Source of the DNA: Mactra quadrangularis
Taxonomy: Eukaryota > Mollusca > Bivalvia > Venerida > Mactridae
Reading direction: 5' to 3'
DNA: 64,000 bases
Assembly (NCBI GenBank): GCA_025267735.1
Contig: CM046300.1
Coordinates: forward strand, 36,899,322-36,963,321
Of the stretch, positions 46,827 through 57,300 are shown one piece after another. The notes below the pieces were generated by a model that worked only from the letters and a program-made list of their open reading frames with translations, did not search any database and was not told the DNA's origin. Every line of letters begins with the position of its first letter. Position 1 is the first letter of the stretch. A program made the position numbers and the translations under genes.

Positions 46827-46839
46827 CCAACGGCTCCAA

Positions 46840-47076
46840 CCGCGGCCGTTGCGTAGTGGTTAGCATGTCTGACTTCGAATCTGGAGATCACGGGTTCGAA
46901 CCCGCTCGCGGTAGGTCATTCCCTATACATGAGTTGTCGGCCTCGTGATAGGGTAAGTTAGTACTGGTGATAGAAAAGTGTCCAGGAAACCTATAGTAGG
47001 AAGGGCTGGCCGTCATATATATAACCTAAATATGTGTTGAATACGACGTTTAAAAAAACAAAAACAAAAAAACAAA
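46840..47076 (+). mobile_element. tRNA-derived SINE, type 3, with 13-bp target duplication
   Basis: A tRNA-like head has A box GCGTAGTGGTTAGCA and a perfect B box GGGTTCGAACCC; a seven-base loop CTTCGAA sits at the anticodon position. The body contains 'gtcggcctcgtgatagggta' and the tail 'tgttgaatacgacgtttaaa' followed by A/C-rich sequence. CCAACGGCTCCAA flanks both sides (46827-46839; 47077-47089). The 237-base length and tail show a SINE, not a tRNA gene. Confidence 0.92.
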
Positions 47077-47089
47077 CCAACGGCTCCAA

Positions 47090-48564
47090 AGGTTAAGTAG
47101 AAAAGTCCGGGACAATTTATTATCTTATTTAATTTAATGTCCGGGGCAATTAACCATCTTATTTATTCATGTGCAGGGTTGAACATATTATTATTGTATG
47201 TACTTATATATTACATGTACATGTATTTTATATATGTTGCATCGTCGGCAACCATAGTACTTTCTTCCGTTACACTCCATAAGTACCGTGGGCAATTTGT
47301 CTGGCAAAATCTCGTTTTCATGAATATGCATGAGGCAGGGGAGACCAATCTTTTTCCAATGAAATCACATGTTACAATTAAATAATCTCACGTCATACAT
47401 CAACGTCATACATCACCCGCTTTAAACAAATTTTGATATTTGAATGGTAAACCAAACCTTAGATATAAAACGTAATTTCATTGGCTAGTTTCATTGCGAA
47501 ACCAATGAAACTACCTATTATTATTTTTATATGATTATTATTATTATTACTCATGACTATACGAGATGTTTTTAACTCAATGGCCCGCGGTACATAACGC
47601 ATCATAAGCGAAGTAATGTATCGTGGGATAACCGACGATGATATGTTGTAGCCTTAAAGAACATTATACTTGTATATATCATACATTATGTCACATACAT
47701 TTCAAATGGTCAAATTCCGATTTGATAAAGACCCGCTTTTTGTAAAAAAATGTCAGTTTGATTTAAAAGAGATAGTTGATCAATACAAAACGTTAAACAT
47801 TGGCCAACAAAGAATATAAAATATGACATGTAACGACGTGCTTTTGGATCCAACGCTTATTAGGGTCTATATTTGTTATACAGGAAAATATGCAAATTTA
47901 ACATATGGAAAAGAACGCTCTTTTTAAGTCAATAAAAACTAAATAAGGGGTTTCAATGACTTTTGAACTATTTATGATTGTATTAATGCTAATACCAAAC
48001 TAAAATTGTAAATGAAGAATGTGAAATATAGTTGGCATTTATTGACCAGTAAAAAGCGGCAATTTGTTTCATTTTTCAAATACATGGGTTGCAATTTGCA
48101 GTGATTTGTATTTTGGAGTTGAATTTATGGTATATGAATATGTTTGATGTTGAATAAGTGCAATAGCACATTAGATAATAACGTATTTGAGCATTGCCTC
48201 AAATAGTGTATTGTGCCGATAACTGTAGCGGTTCTGCGACACATATATTTCAATGTGGTTACAATTCATATCTTCATATCACAAAGACGGAAGATTTTTG
48301 ATTATCAATTACTCAATGGGTAAGAAATTCTTACAACCCGGAGAACTTACGCAATTGAACGCAGCAAGTACATGCAATTGCAAAAGATAAAGAGTACGTT
48401 CAAAGAGCTTTGTTATATATAGTAAGAGACGAATGTACATTGTGTTTGCCCATCTCGAAGTTTTGTATGTATATCTTATCTTGTTATTTCGACTGTTCTT
48501 ATCTCGAGTTATTCTTTCTCTAGACCAAAGGTGGCTAATAGTTTTATCTTTATGAAAGTAATAC
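47090..48564. other. Unassigned AT-rich DNA
   Basis: No gene recognised. A direct repeat 'tccggg(a)caatt...atcttattta' occurs twice at 47106-47167. A hairpin TTTCATTGG...CCAATGAAA lies near 47476-47513. Confidence 0.45.
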
Positions 48565-48915
48565 CTCAGTTCCATAAAATCGTGGCTTGTTACGGGCCCG
48601 TACGTGCAGACAGCCGTATGCCGTAGGAAGCCTTGCTATTCAAGGTGACGGTACGCACATGGTACAAAACAACACACCCGTACAGAGCCATAGCTGGAAG
48701 ATATGCATGTTTATTCCATACTTAGCCACTATTTTGTTCACGATTTGAGACTGAAACTGTTACGTGTATCCTGGGCTCATCTCACGGACCCTGGTAAAAA
48801 CGTAACAATCCGTACGGGTACGCAAGAGTTCGTACGGGCCCTTGCGGAGTTTGATCGCACGGCGCCCGTACGGTGCCCTCACGGGTATTTTTATGTTTAT
48901 GGGACTGTAGCTTTA
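48565..48915 (+). mobile_element. CGTACG-rich miniature element, copy 1
   Basis: Matches 51328-51678 in the same orientation at about 85-90%. The ends are short inverted repeats AGTTCCATAAA/TTTATGGGACT. It is markedly GC-richer than its surroundings and contains several CGTACG or GGTACG words ('cgggcccgtacgtgc', 'ccgtacgggtacgc'). No target duplication is clear. Confidence 0.7.
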
Positions 48916-49181
48916 TTCAGTTACATCAATTATTTCCTGAATATTTTCATTATCTCGAAATTCCATCAAATGCTCTTTGCATGCTATAATTAACTGGGGT
49001 CATTTATCTTATAAATCTTTCGTGTCACGGTGTTCTTGTTTTTTTTTTTTTTACTTCAGAAGATCTGGTCTTTTTTTTAAGGATATACAGGCAAATGACT
49101 GTGCCAAAAGTATAGAACCAAGTTTAATCTTTAAAACAGTATTAAGAACGTAAGAAATCACTTACTAATAACATTTGTCAC
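48916..49181. other. Short unassigned stretch
   Basis: T-rich (T12 run near 49042), nothing else recognised. Confidence 0.4.
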
Positions 49182-49184
49182 TTA

Positions 49185-51026
49185 GGCCACAACAAATTGA
49201 TCTTTTGTTCGTCGGATTTCCCGCACCTAAAAATCCGAAAATGGAAAAAAAAATATTTTTATTTTTTTTTGCTCCCGCACTTCAAAATTTTTACCGCGTC
49301 AAGATTTTTTTGAAGTCAATTTTTTTTGGCACTCAACCAAGAAGTTTTACGGAGAAAATCAATACTTTTTGGTCTAAATATCAAAGCTTATCACTATGAC
49401 ATTGCTATATTTGTAACAAAACAGTAAAGTATTCACGTTTACATACTTCACTATGATGATCGTGTCGATCCTTTGTTCCTTTGTATTTCTAAATCCTAAA
49501 TTATATTTAGTACACGTTTTAACACATTTATACTAAATTTACACGTAATAAATGCAATGCTTAACTTCCATAAACTTTAACTCTTGATACACACAGAAGT
49601 TGAACAGTGACGTAGACAGAGCGGCTCCATCAACCCTACAAAGATGATCTGGATGTGTGACGTCATATGTTCACCTTCTGTGTAAAATAATTTACAATAG
49701 AGGTCGACTCATGTCTTATGAATTGAGGTAGGACAGGATAGAAGATTTCCTTTTCTAATAATGTTCATGCTGGGGAGATATTCGAACAGACTGATTTAAA
49801 ATGAAGTTGTATTTTGTATTAATTACCAAAAGGCTATACTTTCGACACCAAAACGTATAGTCCATTTAATTTTATAGAGGTGCTGATTCTATTTTTCCTT
49901 CAGGATTACTTATGTATACTTAGCAGTAGTATGTTGTTTAGTCTGTAGCATAATTTGGTTAATTAATAATCTTCTTCTTCTTCCTAATTAATAAGACTGT
50001 ATTTATGCACTTAAAAGTTAACAGGTTTTTTTCATTATCATTTTATAGGGGTGCTGATTCTAAAATTCTCATTCAGGAACTTAAGTATACTGAGTATATG
50101 AATATAATTATACATAATTTTTATGTTTTTGAGCCCATCCTTTATTTACTTGAATATTAAAACTTTATTTATACACCAAAAGTCTGGTTTGGTCCATCAT
50201 TTTATAGGGGTACAGAGCCTAAACTTTTCATTCAGGAGGATTTAAACTTGCTGAGTAGCTGTTTGTTGTTGATTCCATCACTTATTTATTTGGTTAATAT
50301 AGGGATTTATTTTACATAAAAAGTCACCAGGTTTGGTCCTTTATAATTTTAGAAGTGCTGATTCTAAAATTTTACAATGATCTTAAAAGTTTTGAAGTTC
50401 AATATTGAATGAAACCAATATATTTTACAGTATAATAATATAGTACAGTTCATGCAAATGGAACAAAATACAAATATTTATTTTGTATGTATCATATTAA
50501 AAGCATTCTTTTATAAATATTAGCAAGTAATCTTTCTTACAAGAAACTACAAGATAATCAGAGCTAAACAGACATTTCCTTGTAATCCAAGGTCAAGATA
50601 ATAAAACCCAAGAAAAAGACTAAATATGAAACTATAATTGAGAGAAAAATAATAAACACATGCAGTGCTTTTAAAATTGTATCATGTAAGAAAAATAGAA
50701 TGAATCCATAGTAGTACAGCATCAATCCATGTTTTATATTTAAATAAGCATGTCTATATCCACAACTATAATTTAAGTGATTATTGTGGCTTATATGCAC
50801 TTTGAAATAATACAGAATGCTATTCATTTAAGTTTTTCTGCATTTAAGTGCATTTTGACTTTAAGTAAATGAATATTCATAAAAATAGAACTTTTTTTTA
50901 TTTTTCGCTTTTCGCTCGCTCCTCAAAATGCAAAATGTGGGAAAAAAATATTTTTTTTTTTTCGCTCGCTCGCTCCAATTTTTTTCGGACAAAATCCATA
51001 GAACATATGATCAATTTGTTGTGGCC
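49185..51026 (-). mobile_element. 1.84-kb Harbinger-like TIR element, copy 2, inverted
   Basis: Near-identical to 36857-38596 in the opposite orientation, with the same ends and TTA flanks (49182-49184; 51027-51029). It has about 100 extra bases (roughly 50755-50870) that copy 1 lacks, which contain 'tgcatttaagtgcattttgac'. The hydrophobic frame is kept (50564-50827). Confidence 0.85.
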
Positions 51027-51327
51027 TTACAACATTCTACTGAACGAATTAAAACATGTGGCATACACATTGTTGAAAACGAAAGTATGATACTGAGGAA
51101 ATCACCAAGCTATTGATAGATTTGTTATATGTCGTACTTGCTGAAATTAAACATTTTAATTGGTCGCTTCTTGTCTTTTCAACATTCTTATGCGGTTAGG
51201 ATATCTTTTTAATTGAATTATACTAATGTTGAACAATAACAAGCTCTAGTATCTTCTCATCAGTAGATGCATATTTTAACGCTAATCTAACTTTTAGCTT
51301 ACCTGACCCACGTAGGTCTAGTTATGC

Positions 51328-51678
51328 CTTAGTCCCATAAAATCGTGGCTTGTTGCGGACCCGTACGTGCAGACAGCCGTAGGTCGTGGGAAGCCTTGCG
51401 TATTAAGGTGACGGTACGCACATGGCACAATACAACACACCCGTACGGAGCCGTAGCTGGGAGATATGCATGTTTAATCCATACTCGGCCACGATTTTGT
51501 TCACGACTTGACTTTGAAACTGATACGTGTACCCTGGGCTCATCTCACAGACCCTGAAAAAAACGTAACAGTTCGTACGGGTACCCAAGAGTTCGTACGG
51601 GTCCTTGCGAAGCTTGATCGCACGGCGCCCGTACGGTGCCCTCACGGCTATTTTTATGTTTATGGGACTGTAGCTTTA
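51328..51678 (+). mobile_element. CGTACG-rich miniature element, copy 2
   Basis: Second copy of 48565-48915, with perfect ends AGTCCCATAAA/TTTATGGGACT. The two copies lie either side of the inverted 1.84-kb TIR element. Frames on both strands in it are composition effects. Confidence 0.7.
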
Positions 51679-52413
51679 GAAAAAACCCAAATATTACGAG
51701 AAAAATAAGAAATATTTTGCCAAGTAGTATAACAGTGTGTCTGAAATTGCATTCACAGTTATAAAAAATATAATTCAAAATCAGGAAATATGAAGTTGAA
51801 CTTTTTTGCCTTGCAATTCCTTTAAGGTTATTGAGTACTTGACTTTCATCTTGAAAATAGCATTAACCTTTTGGTATGTATGGGTTTCTGTGTTTTCCCA
51901 CACAAACATGGTCTATTGAAGGTTGGGTTGATGATTTTTTTACCAAGACAATTTGTTATTGTTTATTCTTGAACCTTTGAACAACCTTTGACTATGTGGT
52001 AGGACTGTGTATTTTACTGTTGCTTTTTCCGATATGATTGCTAGGTTTTGTACATAGTACATCATCAATTTACAAATACAGTTAAAATAGAACAAATACC
52101 ATTAGTAGGGAGTTCATATTGACATAAGAGAAAAAATGTTGACCTTATGCAGGTCAACCTTATTAGAACACGCCTGTTTGACTGATTACGTAAGAAGCTT
52201 ATGTATTGCCATGGAAACGATGAACAATAAAACGCAGATGGGAAAGTATGTGATTAATCGGATGATAAAAATAACTTGATTTAATCACTATGGAATTAAA
52301 ATGATTTATGGTAAGGAATCAGGTTAAATTACTAGTCAACATACTTCACGGATGTATTATGTAGGACTGCAAAGAAATAAATTTAAATTTTTAATGACTT
52401 GTTTTAGTACAAT
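51679..52413. other. Unassigned AT-rich DNA
   Basis: No gene, tandem repeat or TIR pair recognised. Confidence 0.45.
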
Positions 52414-53228
52414 CATGGTGGCAATACTGTGTGGCTATGTCATCACAAAAGCTACGGTTTGAAGAAGAAACATTGAAAATTCAGCCTTGACTCAGAGTTT
52501 TAAGAAGCTGTAAGTCTGACGTAATTTTTGTCAGATTTCAATTATACATTACACGCGAGGCTAAGTAGAAAATTGTTAACTATTTGCTGTGCATCACATC
52601 TCCAACGCCATTTTAAAACTAATTGCTAACACCCTGAAAACCATTTCTTTCCAGCGTGCTTCATCGAGAAGTCGTCGCCTTTTTGAGAATATTATGAAAC
52701 AAGAAATATTATTATAAGATATTCGGCGCTAAGCAGGGTTCATTTTGTTTAAGTATAAATAGCCATATTTGCTGTTTAATCATACTGCCAGGAGCGTACC
52801 GTGACGAAAGTATAACAAGTAGGATAGTGGATCACCCATAAAACACCAAGTAAATAGTCAGCAACTACTGTCCTTGTTACGCATCTGTTTATCGCAACTA
52901 ACCAATGGTACCATATATTTTATTCAATTATCTATACTGTAAAAATGTTATTGGACAAACAGGTATTGTAGAGCAAACTGGCTATAGGCCAAAAGTCGGC
53001 TCAGACTGCTGCGCCAAAAACATTTGATAGGTTTTACTCGTGTTAGAATAAGTATAAAACTGGCGTTGGAGATGTAATGCGCAGAAAATAGTTTACCATT
53101 TTCTGTTCAGTCTCACGTAGGTATCATGTAAATCAGACAAGACTTAAAATACCAACGGCTCTTTAAAACACTGGCGGATTTTTACTGTTTTCTTCATTGT
53201 CGGGTGGTACATGTAATGCCACCGTGAC
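52414..53228. mobile_element. Foldback element, copy 2, with a larger centre
   Basis: Starts 'catggtggcaata' and ends 'aatgccaccgtg'. Arms at about 52480-52640 and 53035-53180 pair imperfectly ('aagctgtaagtct', 'catctccaacgcc' versus 'ggcgttggagatg'). Between the arms are about 390 bases not found in copy 1. Confidence 0.6.
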
Positions 53229-53320
53229 GACAGTGCTTGATAAATTACTTTTACCAATTTTTAGATAACAGTCAGTATAAAAAATATAGGATTATGCTAT
53301 ATTGTAGATATATGTACATA

Positions 53321-53684
53321 TCGAGGGCTTGACAGAAAACTGTCGTAACTAACATTTTTTTCAAAAATGACTATTTGATATTTTGGCTTTAGAAATACCA
53401 AACACATGTTTCAACCAAATATCATAAAAATATTCCATTTAAAAAGTACATAAATTTACTTAGTTCCGTGTTCCAATTTTAGTGAAAAACTGTTATCAGT
53501 AAAAAAAGCTCGTAAATTCCCAATAATCACTTTTTAGCACAGTGTAATTATATAAGACATGTTATTTCTTACTCATTAATAAAAGAATACAAAATAACAT
53601 GAGAGGAAAATGATGTACAGTTGTTTGCTTCTCCCGTATTTTTTTGAAAATATGAGTTACGACAGTTTTCCGTCAATCCCTCCA
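53321..53684. mobile_element. 364-bp TIR element with TA flanks
   Basis: The left end TCGAGGGCTTGACAGAAAAC mirrors the right end with three mismatches over 30 bases; TA flanks at 53319-53320 and 53685-53686. The inside is non-coding. Probably a Tc1/mariner-type miniature element. Confidence 0.75.
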
Positions 53685-53758
53685 TATATCTCGTATGTAT
53701 ATATTTTCGCTAACGATGTAATAAACGATTAGAGTCATTGTCATACTACTAGCATATA

Positions 53759-54175
53759 GTGTATATTTACATAGCCATAGAGATGCAAGATAAAGTCAGA
53801 ACAATTTCATTTATAGTCTGGTTATCACGAGTTAGCACGATTACGGAGTATATTCCTATTTCCAATGGGATTAGGTCTACTGATAATGACCTATTTCCCT
53901 GGGAAATAATTCTACTTTGTGACAGCCGACAAAATGGCACCATGGCATTTAACTGTCCTCGCTGGTACTATTTTACCAATGGTGAAAATTTGCATGTACA
54001 TTTCGTGCTAAAGGAATCATCAGTTTTCAGGGTTGAATTTGGAACGGTGACCTCTATATCCATTTGCGCTTATAATACCCTGGATCACGGCTACTTTAAG
54101 AGCAAATATATAAGAGGGATAAAACATAAACACTTAATTAAAAATATAAAATTGATATCGGCGAAGATGAAATGA
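53759..54175 (+). other. Unrecognised 138-residue open frame
   Basis: This is the longest frame not in a repeat. It contains a stretch of mixed, protein-like composition (NGTMAFNCPRWYYFTNGENLH) ending in a Lys-rich tail. No domain, signal peptide or splice partners were recognised. It may be a relic exon or chance. Confidence 0.2.
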
Positions 54176-57175
54176 TGCTATATCATCGCAAGTTGCAGTT
54201 GAGATCAGTTTGGAATCTTGCCAGCGTTTTATTTTGAACGAGTATGGAAATGTACGTGAGCTATATTCAAAATAATATTCAATGCCTTTAAACTATGTTG
54301 CTGAAATATGACAACATTGTGTTGATGTTTCTGTTTTGTTCATGTATTTGTATGCACACTCAATATCGACTAACATGATGCAATACGTGATACTTAAATC
54401 CCTTATAACTACGAGTACAGATAATTATTTATCGCAGCTTAATGCAGATGTACCACAAACTTTTACTAAGTGTAAATAAAATTGCAAACTCCAAGTAAAC
54501 CAGTAAACCCAAAATGAATATAAAACATAATTATGTTATTATGCTTATCGACGATCAAATGCAGACGATTTTTTTCACGTACGCTCTCGAGACCACATCA
54601 CGTGCAATAGTTACATTTGTATTAATACGATTAAGGTGTAACAGTCTTCTTCTATATAACGTTCTACATTAATAAAATTATGATCAAATTATTACATGAG
54701 CAGCACGGAAGAAAAAAAAATGTCTTAAATCAAAATGTAAAGTATCGTGGCCAACAATCGTAACTACCCGGCAATTTTCGTGACTAGACAAATAATGGGA
54801 CGAACTCGATCGAGTTCAGAATGCGTGTCTACGTTTCATATGAGATATGGTAGTTTTTCTAGGACAAAAAAGATTAGTCGAAAGTCCATTGTTACTTTTC
54901 TTACATTCAATACAACAGCACGTCCTATACATGTATATAGTTGTAAGTAGGACAGACAATAATTATGTTATTTATTGAAAACAGCAATATGATATATTGA
55001 AAACAAACATGGTCATCTCGATGAATTAACAGATATGTCCACAAATGGTGAAAATAATATAAAATTAGTTTTTTAAGTGAAAAAATTAATTTACAAACTG
55101 CATTTTATTAATTGATTACCAATCTCAGATACAACATATGGTCGTGTGATAAATGAATATAGATGTTAATGGTATTAAAATGTTTGTCCAGTGATAAAAT
55201 TACCATCTAGTTGTTTTTGCTAATTAATTAAAAAAACTAACGAAAGTCAAATTACAACATTATAACTAGTATTTGTTCAGGGATAGAACAGCTGTTGAGG
55301 TTATTTACGTTTAAACAACTCAATTATAACTTGATATAAAACTAACAACAAAGAGAGATAGAATTTACATAATGTACATCACAACGGGAACACGTTTTTT
55401 AAAACTGTTTATGAATCTAGAAATGTTTTATTAATTTCATCGAGTTTATCATTTTTAAAGTGAATATTCACAATACAACGTAGAATTGCAAACTTATTTT
55501 TTGAAAACTGTTATTAATAATTAGTTACTAACTCCCTCGGATAAGAAAATAGTGTTAATTTTATTTACCTTCAAAATGTATTAAGATGATTTAAAAAATG
55601 GAAATGGTCAAGAGTTTTAATCTTCTACACGAAATATACATTCAAAACACCTAATTTACCACTAGAGCCATTTTTGGGCAGAGAATGATAAGTTTACGAT
55701 TAAAAGTCAGGGGATAATATTGCATATTTAAGGATAGAGAAACAAAGTGGTTATCTTATGCGCTATTTGATGCCATTCATTCTTTATGTGGAAAAAGATA
55801 AATTTGTGAGTATAAAATGTCAGTTCACTTTATGACTTGTCATTGAAGACCACGTATTAACCTTGAATTAGGATACTGATTGGTTGATGCGAACAGCACA
55901 GAGAAAACTATTCTCTTTCGGCTAATTTACCATTTGCCATCCCGGATTTCTTTCTAATAACTGTTTCTCTTACTTGAATTGTAGCTGTAATTTTATGGAA
56001 ACAATCAATTGTTTGGAAGAGGTAATACCATTTGCTGACAATGAAAACACGTCATTCATTTCTAGATAAATACCATTCTATAGTCAAAGCTGTTATTTAG
56101 TTAATTGGCATTATGACCCATGTTGGAACTTTTATTACTTCTGGTAATGGCGAAACATGCTGATAACATTTGTTTCTTTAGCTTCCCTAAACTTATGGCG
56201 CCGACTATTCCTGATAAAATCAAGGTGACATAATACAGTAAATACGATTTTACTGAACGCTTCTAAATGTCACATGGAAACATCAATGTCCTTAGGAACA
56301 ATAAATGCCACAACTTCACGCCACGAGTAGATGTAATATAAAACACCAGTAAAGTTCTATCGACTGGAAATTTCCTCTGGGATTCATGTAACAGAGTTTG
56401 TCATGTAAACATTTTACTGTTCTGGTCGTAAAGACATATCAATAAGAAAATACCAAACAGAACATGACTTAATTTCCGATTTTGTGGCAAATTAATTGTT
56501 GATATAAATTGCTACTTAATTATGAAAAACATTGATATGATTAAAACGATATGAGTAAGAATAAAGCCAACGACATACGTTGATGGAAGAATAATGGCGA
56601 ACTGAAAGGGATTTGTAAACCAATTTTTTAGTTCCAATATTGCTGGTTTTTTTTATTTTTATATTACAAGTATAATTTGGGTTGCAACGGACACTGTTAC
56701 ATAGCTTTCCAAAATATTTCAATAACTTTTAACAATTTCGGCTGTTTTCTAACTACTTTCGTTTTCAAGACAGTGTATGCCATGTGTATTTATTCAGTTA
56801 TGTATAACTAGTCACCAAGACCAATCAGAAATGAGATATCTTTATTCTAGAGAAATAAGAATGAATAAAACACATTTTAGTGCCATTTCCATACTAACCC
56901 CTTTAAAGTAAGCCCACTGTTATTTGTATTCACAAAATAATTATAGACAAAGTTCAGTGTATATCTTATAAATTAATATGTTCTTTTTAAAATAATAACT
57001 GTTTTACGAATGTTAAAGATTTATTTTCAAAAACCTCAATCGAAACAAATATAATCAAAGTTAATTCAGGTTTTACCCATTCAAAGGAACATTTTATTTG
57101 GATACCAACGACTTATTTCTTGAGTCACGTCTGTGGTGATTGTAATTCTACAAATTTCACTACATGTACGCTTAG
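54176..57175. other. Unassigned AT-rich DNA
   Basis: About 3 kb without a recognisable gene, array or TIR pair; short frames (for example 54747-54950) carry no motif. Confidence 0.5.
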
Positions 57176-57300
57176 GCCGTGAGCCAGATACACTTTTGCT
57201 CCCCCCCAGGGGGAATTTTCAAGACCCATATTTTTTTATTCCCCTATCTGTCCTGAGTACAACAGTACAAAGTTTGCAAGTTTCCAGTGGGGCATTGCTG
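57176..57300 (-). repeat. Single reversed, diverged unit of the 180-bp satellite
   Basis: Minus-strand reading gives 'cttgaaaattccccctgggg', 'gagca', and 'ctggctcac', as in the 180-bp array at 60175-61412, and 'aaagtttgcaa...ggggc' matches the 'gccccaacagaactttgcaa' part. Divergence is high outside those strings. Confidence 0.55.

Noticed and set aside
46840..46915. Functional tRNA gene
   Set aside because: A and B boxes are good, but the sequence continues into a SINE body and tail with a 13-bp target duplication; the acceptor and anticodon stems do not pair well.
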